This document shows, piece by piece, positions 23,773-32,714 of a stretch of DNA of 64,000 nucleotides (within the stretch, counting starts at the first letter, position 1; each line of letters opens with the position of its first letter). The notes under the pieces were generated by a model, which had not been told where the DNA came from, made no database searches, and saw only the letters and a list, made by a program, of their open reading frames with translations. The position numbers were made by a program, and so were the translations under genes. The stretch lies in contig JAJQDV010000013.1 in NCBI GenBank assembly GCA_021202015.1, positions 1 to 64,000 on the forward strand, in the 5' to 3' direction. Origin of the DNA: Clostridiales bacterium. GTDB taxonomy: Bacteria; Bacillota; Clostridia; Lachnospirales; Lachnospiraceae.

Positions 23773-25242
23773 ATGTATTATAAGGAACACCGTATCGACC
23801 GGATTGAAAAAGGCAGTATTGCCGAAGAACTCGGGATCTGTCCCGGGGATATTCTGCTGTCCGTAAACGGAAAACCCATACAGGATGTTTTTGACTACCA
23901 CTATCTGATCAACGACGATATCCTGACCGTTCAGATCCGCAAGCCGGACGGCGAAGAGTGGGAGCTTGAGATCGAAAAGGATTACTATGAGGATCTTGGC
24001 ATCGTATTTGAAAACGGCCTTATGGACGATTACAAATCCTGCTGTAACAAATGCATTTTCTGTTTTATCGATCAGATGCCGCCCGGGATGCGCGATACCC
24101 TGTATTTCAAGGACGATGATTCCCGCCTCTCCTTTCTGCAGGGGAATTATGTCACCCTGACGAATATGAGTGAGGAGGATGTGGAACGGATCATTACTTA
24201 CAAGCTCGCCCCGATCAATGTCTCCGTCCACACGATGAACCCCGAGCTTCGTTGCAGGATGCTTAACAACCGCTTCGCGGGCGAGGCGCTGGACAAGCTC
24301 AGGCGGTTTTACGAGGCCGGGATAGAAATGAACGGTCAGATCGTGCTCTGCAGGGGAATCAATGACGGGGCGGAGCTGGAGCGCAGCATCCGGGAGCTGT
24401 CCGGATTTCTTCCGTATATGGAGAGCGTGTCCGTGGTCCCGGTCGGCCTGACAAAGTACCGGGAGGGACTGTGTCCGCTTGAGCCTTTTACAAAGGAGGA
24501 CGCGCTGGTCGTGCTGGATGCGGTACGCCGATGGCAGGAGATCTGTTATGATGAGCACGGCTGTCATTTTGTCCATGCCTCGGATGAGTGGTATCTGCTG
24601 GCGGAGCAGCCGTTTCCGCCGGAGGAGACCTATGACGGGTACCCGCAGCTGGAGAACGGCGTTGGCATGATGCGGCTTTTACAGACGGAGTTTGAGGAAT
24701 GTCTGCGGGCGGAGCAGGAGGATCCTGCGCAGCAGAAGAAAGTCCGGAGGGAATTTTTCCGGCAGAGAAACAAAAACAGGACGAAACGAAGGAGATCCCT
24801 GGCGGAAAGCCTCCTCGCGAATGCCGCATCTGAAAGTGCATCGGGCGATACGGGAGATGGGACGGAAGAAAACAGCCGGAAGGACAGGCGGATCATTTCC
24901 ATCGCTACGGGGAAGCTTGCTGCCCCCCTGCTTCGGAAGCTCGCGGCCGAGTATCTCTGCTTTCATTCGGACGTCGATATCCGTGTCTATGACGTAAGGA
25001 ATGACTTTTTCGGCGAGAGGATCACTGTTTCCGGCCTGCTGACCGGAAAGGACCTGAAGGCGCAGCTGACCGGACGGGAACTGGGAGATGTGCTTCTGCT
25101 TCCCTGCAATCTTCTTCGCAGCGGAGAGGAGGTTTTTCTGGACGATATGACAGTTTCCGAACTGGAAAATGCTTTACAAGTCCCCATTCATATTGTAAAA
25201 TCAGACGGGCAGAGCTTATTTGACGAGATAAAGGGGACTTAA
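23773..25242 (+). CDS. DUF512 protein with PDZ and radical-SAM-like parts
   Basis: A 489-residue protein. Residues ~1-70 form a PDZ-like domain ([35 protein letters not shown]). A Cys cluster, [18 protein letters not shown] (~residues 90-107), resembles the 4Fe-4S site of radical SAM enzymes, followed by [17 protein letters not shown] and the DUF512 region ([24 protein letters not shown]). A charged, low-complexity insert lies at ~315-375 before the last domain. In Clostridia DUF512 is regularly next to der, which starts 4 bp downstream here. Function unknown; redox or modification chemistry is an inference from the Cys cluster. Confidence 0.88.
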   Translation: MYYKEHRIDRIEKGSIAEELGICPGDILLSVNGKPIQDVFDYHYLINDDILTVQIRKPDGEEWELEIEKDYYEDLGIVFENGLMDDYKSCCNKCIFCFIDQMPPGMRDTLYFKDDDSRLSFLQGNYVTLTNMSEEDVERIITYKLAPINVSVHTMNPELRCRMLNNRFAGEALDKLRRFYEAGIEMNGQIVLCRGINDGAELERSIRELSGFLPYMESVSVVPVGLTKYREGLCPLEPFTKEDALVVLDAVRRWQEICYDEHGCHFVHASDEWYLLAEQPFPPEETYDGYPQLENGVGMMRLLQTEFEECLRAEQEDPAQQKKVRREFFRQRNKNRTKRRRSLAESLLANAASESASGDTGDGTEENSRKDRRIISIATGKLAAPLLRKLAAEYLCFHSDVDIRVYDVRNDFFGERITVSGLLTGKDLKAQLTGRELGDVLLLPCNLLRSGEEVFLDDMTVSELENALQVPIHIVKSDGQSLFDEIKGT

Positions 25243-25246
25243 AGAG

Positions 25247-26572
25247 ATGAGCAAACCGATCGTAGCCATTGTCGGCCGGCCGAATGTGGGGAAATCCACG
25301 CTGTTCAATGCACTGGCCGGAGAGCGGATATCCATTGTTCAGGACACGCCGGGCGTGACCCGGGACCGCATTTACGCGGACGCGGAATGGCTGAATTATA
25401 CATTTACACTGATTGATACCGGTGGGATTGAGCCGGATTCGAAGGATATTATCCTGTCTCAGATGCGGGAACAGGCGCAGATCGCCATGGATACGGCGGA
25501 TGTCATTCTGTTTCTGACGGACGTCCGGCAGGGACTGGTCGACGCGGACGCGAAAGTGGCGGATCTGCTGCGCCGTTCTCAGAAGCCGGTTGTTCTGGTC
25601 GTGAATAAAGTAGACAACTTTCAGAAGTTTGAGGCGGATGTTTTTGAATTTTATAATCTCGGTATCGGCGATCCGGTCCCGATCTCGGCGGCAGGGAAGC
25701 TCGGACTGGGCGATATGCTGGAAAAGGTCGCGGCATATTTCCCCGATTCCGCGGAGGAGGATGAGGAGGATGGCCGCCCGAAGGTGGCGATCGTCGGGAA
25801 ACCGAATGTCGGAAAGTCTTCCATCATCAATAAGCTGACCGGGGAGAACCGCGTGATCGTATCGGACGTCGCCGGTACGACCAGGGACGCGATCGACACG
25901 GAGATCCGATATAACGGAAAGGAATATGTTTTTATCGATACGGCGGGACTGCGGCGCAAGAGTAAGATTAAGGAGGAGATCGAGCGCTACAGTATCATCC
26001 GCGCGGTAACCGCCGTGGAGCGTGCGGACGCGGTTATCCTTGTGATCGACGCCGCGGAGGGTGTGACCGAACAGGACGCGAAGATCGCCGGGATCGCCCA
26101 TGAACGGGGCAAGGGGATCATCATCGCAGTCAATAAATGGGACGCCATCGAGAAGGACAATAAGACGGTGAAGCAGCATACCGACCGCATCCGCGAGGTC
26201 TTAAGTTTTATGTCCTATGCCGAGATCCTGTTTATCTCGGCGAAAACAGGGCAGCGGCTTTCGAAGCTGTTTGAGATGATCGACATGGTGATCGAGAATA
26301 ATTCCATGCGGATCGGCACCGGCGTCCTGAATGAGATTATCACGGAGGCTGTTGCGATGCATGAGCCGCCATCGGATAAGGGCAGGCGGCTGAAGATCTT
26401 TTACGCCACACAGGCAGCGGTGAAACCGCCGACCTTTGTGCTTTTTGTAAATGATAAGAAGCTGATGCATTTTTCCTATACCCGTTATCTGGAGAACTGC
26501 ATCCGGGAGACCTTCGGGTTTCGCGGGACTTCGCTGAAGTTTATCATCAGAGAACGAAAAGGAGATTCCTGA
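25247..26572 (+). CDS. der: Ribosome biogenesis GTPase Der (EngA)
   Basis: A 441-residue protein with two tandem GTPase domains and a C-terminal KH-like domain, needed for 50S assembly. Domain 1 has [23 protein letters not shown] and NKVD; domain 2 has [23 protein letters not shown] and NKWD. The KH-like domain follows from ~350 ([24 protein letters not shown]). It starts 4 bp after the DUF512 stop with AAAGAG as ribosome-binding site, so the two are translationally linked. Confidence 0.97.
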   Translation: MSKPIVAIVGRPNVGKSTLFNALAGERISIVQDTPGVTRDRIYADAEWLNYTFTLIDTGGIEPDSKDIILSQMREQAQIAMDTADVILFLTDVRQGLVDADAKVADLLRRSQKPVVLVVNKVDNFQKFEADVFEFYNLGIGDPVPISAAGKLGLGDMLEKVAAYFPDSAEEDEEDGRPKVAIVGKPNVGKSSIINKLTGENRVIVSDVAGTTRDAIDTEIRYNGKEYVFIDTAGLRRKSKIKEEIERYSIIRAVTAVERADAVILVIDAAEGVTEQDAKIAGIAHERGKGIIIAVNKWDAIEKDNKTVKQHTDRIREVLSFMSYAEILFISAKTGQRLSKLFEMIDMVIENNSMRIGTGVLNEIITEAVAMHEPPSDKGRRLKIFYATQAAVKPPTFVLFVNDKKLMHFSYTRYLENCIRETFGFRGTSLKFIIRERKGDS

Positions 26573-26720
26573 ATTTTCTGCATGGAGGATTACTATGAAA
26601 GTCCAAGAATCCAAGCCGTGAGGCGCAGGATGATTGGCTACTTTCATGTATGCATGCGGCGCTTAGCAAGCCCAAGCCTCAGGCGCCGGGCGAGCTTAGC
26701 AGAGTCGTTTAGAAAGGATA
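26573..26720 (+). repeat. Composite intergenic repeat between der and plsY
   Basis: The 5' part forms a hairpin with ATGAAAGTCCAA (26595-26606) and TTGG..ACTTTCAT (26634-26647), whose TTACTATGAAAGT lead matches 602-618. The 3' part contains imperfect direct units around AAGCC..GAGGCGC / AAGCCTCAGGCGCC and two GCTTAGCA copies (near 26671 and 26694). No open gene is evident. It looks like an assembly of small dispersed elements. Confidence 0.45.
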
Positions 26721-26730
26721 GTTGGAAGAG

Positions 26731-27396
26731 ATGATTTTGAGTCGTGTGATCGGTCTGTTGCTGGGATATGTTTTCGGTCTGTTCCCGACCGGGATGCTGA
26801 TGGGGAAGGCGCATCAGACGGATCTGAAGAAAGAGGGCAGCGGAAATACCGGTATGACGAATTCCATCCGCGTGCTCGGATGGAAGGCGGGGGTGACCGT
26901 TTTTTTCGGTGATTTTTTCAAGGCGGTGATTCCCATGATCATTGTCTGGGCGGTTTACCGGAATCTGTATCCGGAAGCGGTGAAGCTCCTTATGCTGTAT
27001 GCCGGAACCGGTGCAGTTCTGGGACATAACTTCCCTTTTTACGCAAAGTTTAAGGGCGGAAAGGGAATTGCGTGCAGTATCGGTACGATTATCGCGTTTG
27101 ACTGGAGGATGGCTCCGATCTGCGCGGTGCTGTTTTTCCTGACGGTTGTTCCGACCGGCTTCATGTCGCTGGGCTCGCTTGGGTTCAGCAGCGGCTTTTT
27201 TGTCCAGACGACCGTGTTCGGGCAGCTGGGGTTTTTAAATGGGGGCGCGGCGGTTCTCCCGGAGCTGTCTGGGCTGGCCGCGATTCTGACGGCGCTGGCC
27301 TTTATACAGCACAGAGGGAATTTAAAGAGGCTTGCTACCGGTACGGAAAATAAATTTGCGCCGTCAAAAAAGGATGAGAAAGAAACGGAGGACTGA
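26731..27396 (+). CDS. plsY: Acyl-phosphate:glycerol-3-phosphate acyltransferase PlsY
   Basis: A ~221-residue multi-pass membrane enzyme that transfers the acyl group from acyl-phosphate to glycerol-3-phosphate, starting phospholipid synthesis. The three PlsY glycine-rich loops are visible: SGNTGMTNSIRVLG, GHNFPFYAKFKGGKGIAC and the later HRGNLKRLATGTENKF. GpsA, which makes its substrate, is encoded next. The start is uncertain: ATG at 26731 or TTG at 26722; AAAGGA ends 3 bp before the TTG and 12 bp before the ATG. Confidence 0.93.
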   Translation: MILSRVIGLLLGYVFGLFPTGMLMGKAHQTDLKKEGSGNTGMTNSIRVLGWKAGVTVFFGDFFKAVIPMIIVWAVYRNLYPEAVKLLMLYAGTGAVLGHNFPFYAKFKGGKGIACSIGTIIAFDWRMAPICAVLFFLTVVPTGFMSLGSLGFSSGFFVQTTVFGQLGFLNGGAAVLPELSGLAAILTALAFIQHRGNLKRLATGTENKFAPSKKDEKETED

Positions 27397-27397
27397 C

Positions 27398-28417
27398 ATG
27401 GCGAAAACGGGTATCATAGGAGCAGGAAGCTGGGGAACGGCACTGGCTGTCCTGCTGGCTCAAAACGGACATGATGTGACTGCCTGGTCCATTCTGGAGG
27501 ATGAGGTGAAGATGCTCGACCGGGAAAGGGAGCACAGGGATAAGCTTCCCGGTGTGAAGATACCGGCATCCATTCAGTTTACCACAGATCTTCAAAGCGC
27601 GGCCGCCGGGAAGGATATGGTTGTCATGGCGGTTCCCTCTCCGTATACGCGGAGCACCGCTCACAAAATGGAACCCTTTATTGAGGACGGACAGATCATC
27701 GTAACTGTGGCGAAGGGTATAGAAGAGGATACACTGATGATCCAGACCGATATACTGGGTCAGGAGATTCCGCAGGCCGAGACGGCGGTTCTTTCCGGCC
27801 CGAGCCACGCGGAGGAGGTCGGAAGAGGTCTTCCGACCACGGTGGTCGTCGGAGCAAAGACAAAAGAAACGGCGGAGCAGGTGCAGTCCTATTTTATGAA
27901 CGAGGTGTTTCGGGTCTATACCAGTCCGGATATGCTGGGGATCGAGTTGGGCGGCTCCCTGAAAAATGTGATCGCGCTGGCCGCCGGCATGGCGGACGGC
28001 CTCGGTTTCGGAGACAATACCAAGGCGGCGCTGATTACACGCGGGATCGCGGAGATGGCGAGGCTGGCCACAGCCATGGGCGCGAAGGCGGAGACATTAA
28101 ACGGACTGTCCGGCATCGGGGATCTCATTGTGACCTGTGCCAGCCGTCACAGCCGGAACCGGAAGGCCGGTATGCTGATCGGACAGGGCTGTACGATGCA
28201 GGAAGCCATGGATGAAGTGCAGATGATCGTGGAGGGCGTGTATTCCGCGAAGGCCGCCAGTGCCCTCTCAAAGAAATACGGGATCAGCATGCCGATCGTG
28301 GAGCAGGTGAATCAGGTGCTCTTTCACGGACACAGCGCGAAGGAGGCCGTGCATGAGCTGATGCTGCGCGAGCGGAGGGAGGAAAGCGACGGCAGCTGGG
28401 CAGTAGTCAGCGGATAA
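27398..28417 (+). CDS. gpsA: NAD(P)H-dependent glycerol-3-phosphate dehydrogenase
   Basis: A 339-residue enzyme that reduces dihydroxyacetone phosphate to sn-glycerol-3-phosphate for phospholipids. The NAD(P)-binding motif IIGAGSWGTALAVLLAQNGHDV is at residues ~5-26. Later family blocks include SGPSHAEEVGRGLPTTV, GGSLKNVIALAAGMADGLGFGDNTKAALITRG and GLSGIGDLIVTCASRHSRNRKAG. The start at 27398 follows ACGGAGG. It sits one base after the plsY stop, forming a tight phospholipid pair. Confidence 0.96.
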   Translation: MAKTGIIGAGSWGTALAVLLAQNGHDVTAWSILEDEVKMLDREREHRDKLPGVKIPASIQFTTDLQSAAAGKDMVVMAVPSPYTRSTAHKMEPFIEDGQIIVTVAKGIEEDTLMIQTDILGQEIPQAETAVLSGPSHAEEVGRGLPTTVVVGAKTKETAEQVQSYFMNEVFRVYTSPDMLGIELGGSLKNVIALAAGMADGLGFGDNTKAALITRGIAEMARLATAMGAKAETLNGLSGIGDLIVTCASRHSRNRKAGMLIGQGCTMQEAMDEVQMIVEGVYSAKAASALSKKYGISMPIVEQVNQVLFHGHSAKEAVHELMLRERREESDGSWAVVSG

Positions 28418-28423
28418 TGATTA

Positions 28424-28490
28424 GCGGGCAGAAGAGAAAGGACTGCGGGGACAGGGATTTTTCTGAAGCCGTGTGTGTGAGCCTGCCCGC
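28424..28490 (+). other. Hairpin with long loop between gpsA and dut
   Basis: GCGGGCAG (28424-28431) is perfectly complementary to CTGCCCGC (28483-28490), seven bases after the gpsA stop. There is no T-run, so it is not a standard terminator. It could be an mRNA-stabilising or structured RNA. Confidence 0.35.
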
Positions 28491-28510
28491 AGCAAACACC
28501 GGAGGATAAA

Positions 28511-28948
28511 ATGATGCAGAGTATTAAAATAAAATATTTTACGGAACAGATAGACAGGCTGGAATACATTGACGGAAAGTCCGACTGGATCGACCTGCGC
28601 GCAAGCGAGACCGTGGCGTTAAAGGCCGGAGAATTCCGCCTGATTCCGCTGGGTGTGGCCATGGAGCTTCCGAAAGGCTATGAAGCGCACCTGGTTCCGC
28701 GCAGCTCGACCTTTAAGAATTACGGCATCCTGCAGACAAACAGCTGCGGCGTCATTGACGGTACCTACTGCGGGGATGAGGATATGTGGCGTATGCCGGT
28801 CTACGCGACACGGGATACCGTGATCCGGCAGAATGACCGCATCTGCCAGTTCCGCATCGTGGAAAACCAGCCGCGGATTTCTTTTGAGGAGGTTCGAACG
28901 CTGGGAAACGACAGCAGGGGCGGCTTCGGCAGCACGGGAAAACAGTGA
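28511..28948 (+). CDS. dut: dUTP diphosphatase
   Basis: A 145-residue trimeric-type dUTPase that hydrolyses dUTP to dUMP, keeping uracil out of DNA and feeding thymidylate synthesis. All five motifs can be placed: IDLRA (~28-31), PRSS (~63-66), [10 protein letters not shown] (~80-89, with the catalytic Asp83), RICQFRIV, and a C-terminal RGGFGSTG (~136-143). GGAGG (28501-28505) lies 5 bp before the ATG. Cellular rather than phage origin is likely, as no phage genes are nearby. Confidence 0.93.
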   Translation: MMQSIKIKYFTEQIDRLEYIDGKSDWIDLRASETVALKAGEFRLIPLGVAMELPKGYEAHLVPRSSTFKNYGILQTNSCGVIDGTYCGDEDMWRMPVYATRDTVIRQNDRICQFRIVENQPRISFEEVRTLGNDSRGGFGSTGKQ

Positions 28949-29074
28949 ATTCATTTCGTCAGTCTGACAAAATTCATATATAAATATCGTCGAAATACAG
29001 AAAAATCAGTGGGATTTTACTGTAAAATGGCATAAATACCCAAGGTTTCGATGGTAATTTTGTAAAAATATCTA

Positions 29075-29103
29075 ATGACATTTCCGAAATTATTTGGTAA
29101 AAT
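29075..29103 (+). promoter_or_regulatory. Promoter of the sugar ABC ATPase gene
   Basis: ATGACA (29075-29080), a 17-bp spacer and TAAAAT (29098-29103), ~48 bp before the start codon. The upstream 100 bp is very AT-rich and otherwise empty. Confidence 0.55.
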
Positions 29104-29151
29104 GCCTTTGTGCAAAAAAGTGCATAATGTAAAATAATGGAGGGTAACAAA

Positions 29152-30264
29152 ATGGCAGAATTATCATTACAGCATATCTACAAGAGATATCCGAACGGTT
29201 TTGAGGCAGTCAAGGATTTCAATCTTGAGATCAAGGACAAGGAGTTTATCATCTTTGTAGGACCGTCCGGCTGCGGAAAGTCGACGACGCTTCGTATGGT
29301 TGCCGGTCTCGAAGAGATTTCGGATGGGGATTTCTATATCGACGGCAAGCGCATGAATGATGTGGAACCGAAGGACAGGGATATTGCCATGGTATTCCAG
29401 AGCTACGCGTTATATCCGCATATGACGGTTGCGGATAATATGGGGTTCGCACTGAAGCTGAGGAGATTGCCTAAGGATGAGATTGACAAGAAGGTATTGG
29501 CTGCAGCGAAGATCCTCGACCTTGAGAAGCTGCTGGACCGCAAGCCTAAGGCTCTTTCCGGCGGACAGAGACAGCGTGTGGCCATGGGACGCGCCATCGT
29601 GCGCGAGCCGAAGGTATTTTTGATGGATGAGCCGCTTTCCAATCTGGACGCGAAGCTGAGGGTACAGATGCGTACCGAGATTTCCGCCCTGCATCAGAGA
29701 CTGGGCGCTACCATCATCTATGTTACGCATGATCAGACAGAGGCCATGACGCTGGGAACCCGGATCGTGGTTCTGAAGGATGGGATTATCATGCAGGTAG
29801 ATTCCCCGAAGAAGCTGTATGATGAGCCGGATAATTTATTCGTCGCCGGATTTATCGGATCCCCTCAGATGAACTTTATGGACGGCGTTGTGAAGGTGGA
29901 CGGCGACAAGGTGACGCTGACGGTCAACGGTGTCACGTATGACATGCCGGAGAACAAGGCAAAGGCATTGAAGGAGGGCGGATACAACGGAAAGACCGTT
30001 GTGTTCGGTATTCGTCCGGATGATATGGATGATTACCCCGAGTTTGTTGCGAAGTTTAAGGATTATCAGATTTCCGCGGAGGTTACCGGCTATGAGCTGC
30101 TCGGTTCGGAAGTGCTGCTGTATTATACCTCGAACGGACTGACCATGACGGCGAAGGTTGATTCGAGTACGCCGGCCCGTTACGGGGACAGCGTTCATAT
30201 CGCATTCGATATCAATAAGGGCCATCTCTTTGATAAAGAGACAGAGCAGGCGATCTGCCATTAG
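29152..30264 (+). CDS. msmX: Carbohydrate ABC transporter ATPase (MsmX/UgpC type)
   Basis: A 370-residue ABC ATPase of the CUT1 sugar-importer class. It has Walker A GPSGCGKST (~37-45), Q-loop MVFQSYALYPHMTV, signature LSGGQRQRVAMGRA, Walker B FLMDEPLSNLDAKLR, H-loop VTHDQTEAM, and a C-terminal TOBE/OB domain (FGIRPDDM). No permease or binding-protein gene is adjacent, as usual for MsmX, a shared ATPase serving several sugar importers. The ATG at 29152 follows GGAGG. The gene ends in a strong terminator, so it is monocistronic. Confidence 0.93.
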   Translation: MAELSLQHIYKRYPNGFEAVKDFNLEIKDKEFIIFVGPSGCGKSTTLRMVAGLEEISDGDFYIDGKRMNDVEPKDRDIAMVFQSYALYPHMTVADNMGFALKLRRLPKDEIDKKVLAAAKILDLEKLLDRKPKALSGGQRQRVAMGRAIVREPKVFLMDEPLSNLDAKLRVQMRTEISALHQRLGATIIYVTHDQTEAMTLGTRIVVLKDGIIMQVDSPKKLYDEPDNLFVAGFIGSPQMNFMDGVVKVDGDKVTLTVNGVTYDMPENKAKALKEGGYNGKTVVFGIRPDDMDDYPEFVAKFKDYQISAEVTGYELLGSEVLLYYTSNGLTMTAKVDSSTPARYGDSVHIAFDINKGHLFDKETEQAICH

Positions 30265-30315
30265 AAAGAGGACAGTGTTTCGTAATCAGCTGTATTTTAT
30301 GCGCAGAGTACGATG

Positions 30316-30354
30316 AAACCGGGTATGGAGAGTTACGTTCCATACCCGGTTTTA
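30316..30354 (+). terminator. Intrinsic terminator after the ABC ATPase
   Basis: AAACCGGGTATGGA (30316-30329) pairs perfectly with TCCATACCCGGTTT (30339-30352), followed by T. Confidence 0.9.
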
Positions 30355-30426
30355 GACCTGTCACAAAATAACGTGTGCAGATTGTGCCGGATAATGCAAG
30401 ATGCTCACGTTATTTTGTGACAGGTC
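30355..30426. repeat. 21-bp perfect inverted repeat upstream of the CdaR-like gene
   Basis: GACCTGTCACAAAATAACGTG (21 bases, arm 30355-30375) is exactly complementary to 30406-30426, with a 30-bp loop. It abuts the terminator at 30316 and ends 38 bp before the start of the regulator gene. It may be an operator, a leader hairpin or the ends of a miniature element. Confidence 0.75.
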
Positions 30427-30464
30427 CTTACTTATATGCACAGGGGTGCGAAAGGATATTTTTT

Positions 30465-31559
30465 ATGGAGTTTTTTGTTTCAATGAAAAGGGCGGATCGG
30501 ATTTTAGAGGAGATGAAGGAGGCCTCCCGTATGGAGTATCTTTTGTTTTCCGCGGACGGAGAATTCCTGTCCGGTACCGTGGCGGGAGAGGAACTGGAGG
30601 AATCCGTGAAAGTGTTTGCCGCTTCACTCGCCGAGACGCAGGTTCAGCAGAGCTGGATTTTTTTTCGTGTGGAGCTGAACGGGGAGACGGAGTATGTGCT
30701 TCTTTGCGGCAGGGGAACGGATACGGATCAGTCCTATGTGATCGGGAAGATGGCGCTTTGCCAGATACGGAACCTGTTTCTCGCCATGCGGGAACCGGAG
30801 AGCAGGCAAAGCGGACTTCGACAGATTATAAATGGCGAGATTCCGGATGAAAAAATGGCGGAGCGGTGCCATCAGCTGCATCTGAAACCCGGAAAATTTC
30901 TGCTCTATGTGATTCAATATCAGATCGGTGAGAATTCTATTCTGATGGAAACTCTGAAAAATCTTTTTGTAAACTCCGGCTCGGATTTCATGTTGGAGAT
31001 GGACGATACCAGAACCGTGCTGGTCAAGAGTGTGTCGGATATCCCGAATGAAGATTATGAACTGTATGCGAGGATGATCGTGGACAATATACAGACGGAG
31101 GCGATGGTGAATGCCTGGGTAGGCTATGGAGATCCGGTTGTTTCATATGAAAAAATGAACCGTGCCTATCAGAATGCCTGTGCCGCGCTGAAGATCGGCG
31201 TTGTTTTTGACGCTGCGAAAAAGGTGTTTTATTATCAGCGGCTCGGTATCGGGAGGCTGATTCATCAGCTGCCGGAGAATCTGTGCGAGATGTTTCTGGA
31301 GGAGGTGCTGGGAGAAAACAGGGACATTGATTTTGATGAGGAGACCATGACGACGATCAACAGGCTGTTTGACAATAACCTGAATATCTCCGAGACGGCG
31401 CGCCAGCTGTATATCCACAGAAATACGCTTGTGTACCGTCTGGAGAGAATAGAGAAGAAGCTGGGGCTGGACATCCGTTCCTTTGAGGATGCGATGCTGT
31501 TCAAGATTGCCATGATGGTGCGCGTTCATCTGAATGATCTGCGGAAAATGCCGAAATAG
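30465..31559 (+). CDS. CdaR/PucR-type transcriptional regulator
   Basis: A 364-residue protein whose C-terminus is the PucR-type helix-turn-helix: NRLFDNNLNISETARQLYIHRNTLVYRLERIEKKLGLDIRSFEDAMLF (residues ~300-350). The middle part (~190-290) resembles the GGDEF-like region of CdaR family members (VNAWVGYGDPV, YEKMNRAYQNACAALKIG). The N-terminal sensor part is unassigned. The ATG at 30465 follows AAAGGA by 8 bp. It lies right after the shared sugar ATPase gene, so control of carbohydrate uptake is plausible but unproven. Confidence 0.8.
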   Translation: MEFFVSMKRADRILEEMKEASRMEYLLFSADGEFLSGTVAGEELEESVKVFAASLAETQVQQSWIFFRVELNGETEYVLLCGRGTDTDQSYVIGKMALCQIRNLFLAMREPESRQSGLRQIINGEIPDEKMAERCHQLHLKPGKFLLYVIQYQIGENSILMETLKNLFVNSGSDFMLEMDDTRTVLVKSVSDIPNEDYELYARMIVDNIQTEAMVNAWVGYGDPVVSYEKMNRAYQNACAALKIGVVFDAAKKVFYYQRLGIGRLIHQLPENLCEMFLEEVLGENRDIDFDEETMTTINRLFDNNLNISETARQLYIHRNTLVYRLERIEKKLGLDIRSFEDAMLFKIAMMVRVHLNDLRKMPK

Positions 31560-31587
31560 GGATCCTTTTCGAATCCTCTGTCAGATG

Positions 31588-31616
31588 TTGTAAAAGAAGG
31601 GGTTTCATGTTAAAAT
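31588..31616 (+). promoter_or_regulatory. Promoter of the coiled-coil gene
   Basis: TTGTAA (31588-31593), a 17-bp spacer and TAAAAT (31611-31616). Immediately downstream a 13-bp TAAAACAACGCGA unit occurs twice in tandem. Confidence 0.55.
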
Positions 31617-31679
31617 AAAACAACGCGATAAAACAACGCGAACGGATATGGTTTTATAAAAGACGAAGGAGGATGCGTA

Positions 31680-32534
31680 ATGGGTATGATCAGCAGCCTG
31701 CAGTCTTTTTTCGGTGCAGATCCGTCTCCGTCACAGACGAAGAGTGAGACGGAGAACGTAAGATCCAGGCGCCGGGAGAAGGAATTGCAAAAAAAGAACC
31801 AGATGCTGAAGGAACAGCTTGACGCCGCGAACGAACGTATTGCCCGACTGGAAGAACAGATTACCGCCATGAAAAAGGAGAAGGATACCGTGGATCAGAA
31901 TATAATTTCCAAAAGAAATGAGGTCGACCAGCTGATCGTGGGCGTGACCGTCCAGATGCAGGAGATGATGGAGACGCTGGATCAGCAGATGAAGCAGCTT
32001 GAGGTAAAGACCGACCGGCAGGTTCGCCAGCTGGCTGAGGGCACACAGAAGCAGATCGACGCGCTGAAGGGCACGACCGATCAGATCCGGGAGATCGGGG
32101 AATGTGTTCAGCCCATCGGTGAGATCAGAGAGGCTGCGAACCGGATCGACGGGATCAAAGCGTCCACGGATCAGATCGACGGGATCAAAGCGTCCACGGA
32201 TCAGATCGATGAGATCAGAGACTCTGTGCGGCAGATGGATGAGAAGCTGCAGCAGCAGGGGATTTCCTCAGAAGAGCTCGATGAGAAGCGTGAGAAGCTG
32301 AAAGCGGATCTTGTGGAGAAGATTCACGCGGAGAATGTGCTCTGTTATCGCAATATGAAGGGGCTGGTGACGGATCTGGATGTTAAGATATCCGAGCTGG
32401 AACTGGATGAGGGGAGCCTGATTAAGATTCAGAAGTCCTTTAAGGGATTAAAGTTTTTCTCTTTCTGCGGATTTCTGGGATTTATCCTGCTGATATTTGT
32501 GACGCTGTATCTGCTCGGCGTGATGCCGTTCTGA
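31680..32534 (+). CDS. Membrane-anchored coiled-coil protein with internal repeats
   Basis: A 284-residue, very charged protein: a long coiled coil (~30-250, rich in Glu, Gln, Lys and heptad-like Leu/Ile) and one C-terminal hydrophobic helix (~258-280) ending near the C-terminus, so it is probably tail-anchored with the coil in the cytoplasm. An internal decapeptide unit (IDGIKASTDQ) is repeated exactly at ~156-175 and then degenerates (IDEIRDSVRQ); the DNA repeat is 30 bp and lies at ~32148-32217. No known family recognised. AAGGAGG precedes the ATG. Confidence 0.65.
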   Translation: MGMISSLQSFFGADPSPSQTKSETENVRSRRREKELQKKNQMLKEQLDAANERIARLEEQITAMKKEKDTVDQNIISKRNEVDQLIVGVTVQMQEMMETLDQQMKQLEVKTDRQVRQLAEGTQKQIDALKGTTDQIREIGECVQPIGEIREAANRIDGIKASTDQIDGIKASTDQIDEIRDSVRQMDEKLQQQGISSEELDEKREKLKADLVEKIHAENVLCYRNMKGLVTDLDVKISELELDEGSLIKIQKSFKGLKFFSFCGFLGFILLIFVTLYLLGVMPF

Positions 32535-32621
32535 GCACGTTGAATCACAAACGGAGAGAAGGCTGTGCCTGTTTCGGCAGCTCTCTTTCATCTGCGTTCT
32601 GAACAGGTCGGAATTCGCACA

Positions 32622-32650
32622 CAGAGAGGCAGGATTGCCCTGCCTCTCTG
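32622..32650. terminator. Hairpin between convergent genes
   Basis: CAGAGAGGCAGG (32622-32633) pairs perfectly with CCTGCCTCTCTG (32639-32650). There is no long T-run on either strand, so termination efficiency is uncertain, but the position between converging genes fits. Confidence 0.5.
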
Positions 32651-32714
32651 ATCGCAGATTGTGATGCGGATTTCGGCTTTGCAGCCGGGAACATGTATGC
32701 CACATTTTGTCTGA

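Noticed and set aside
25022..26179. 385-residue reverse-strand frame over DUF512 and der
   Set aside because: Crosses two conserved forward genes and lacks any family feature.
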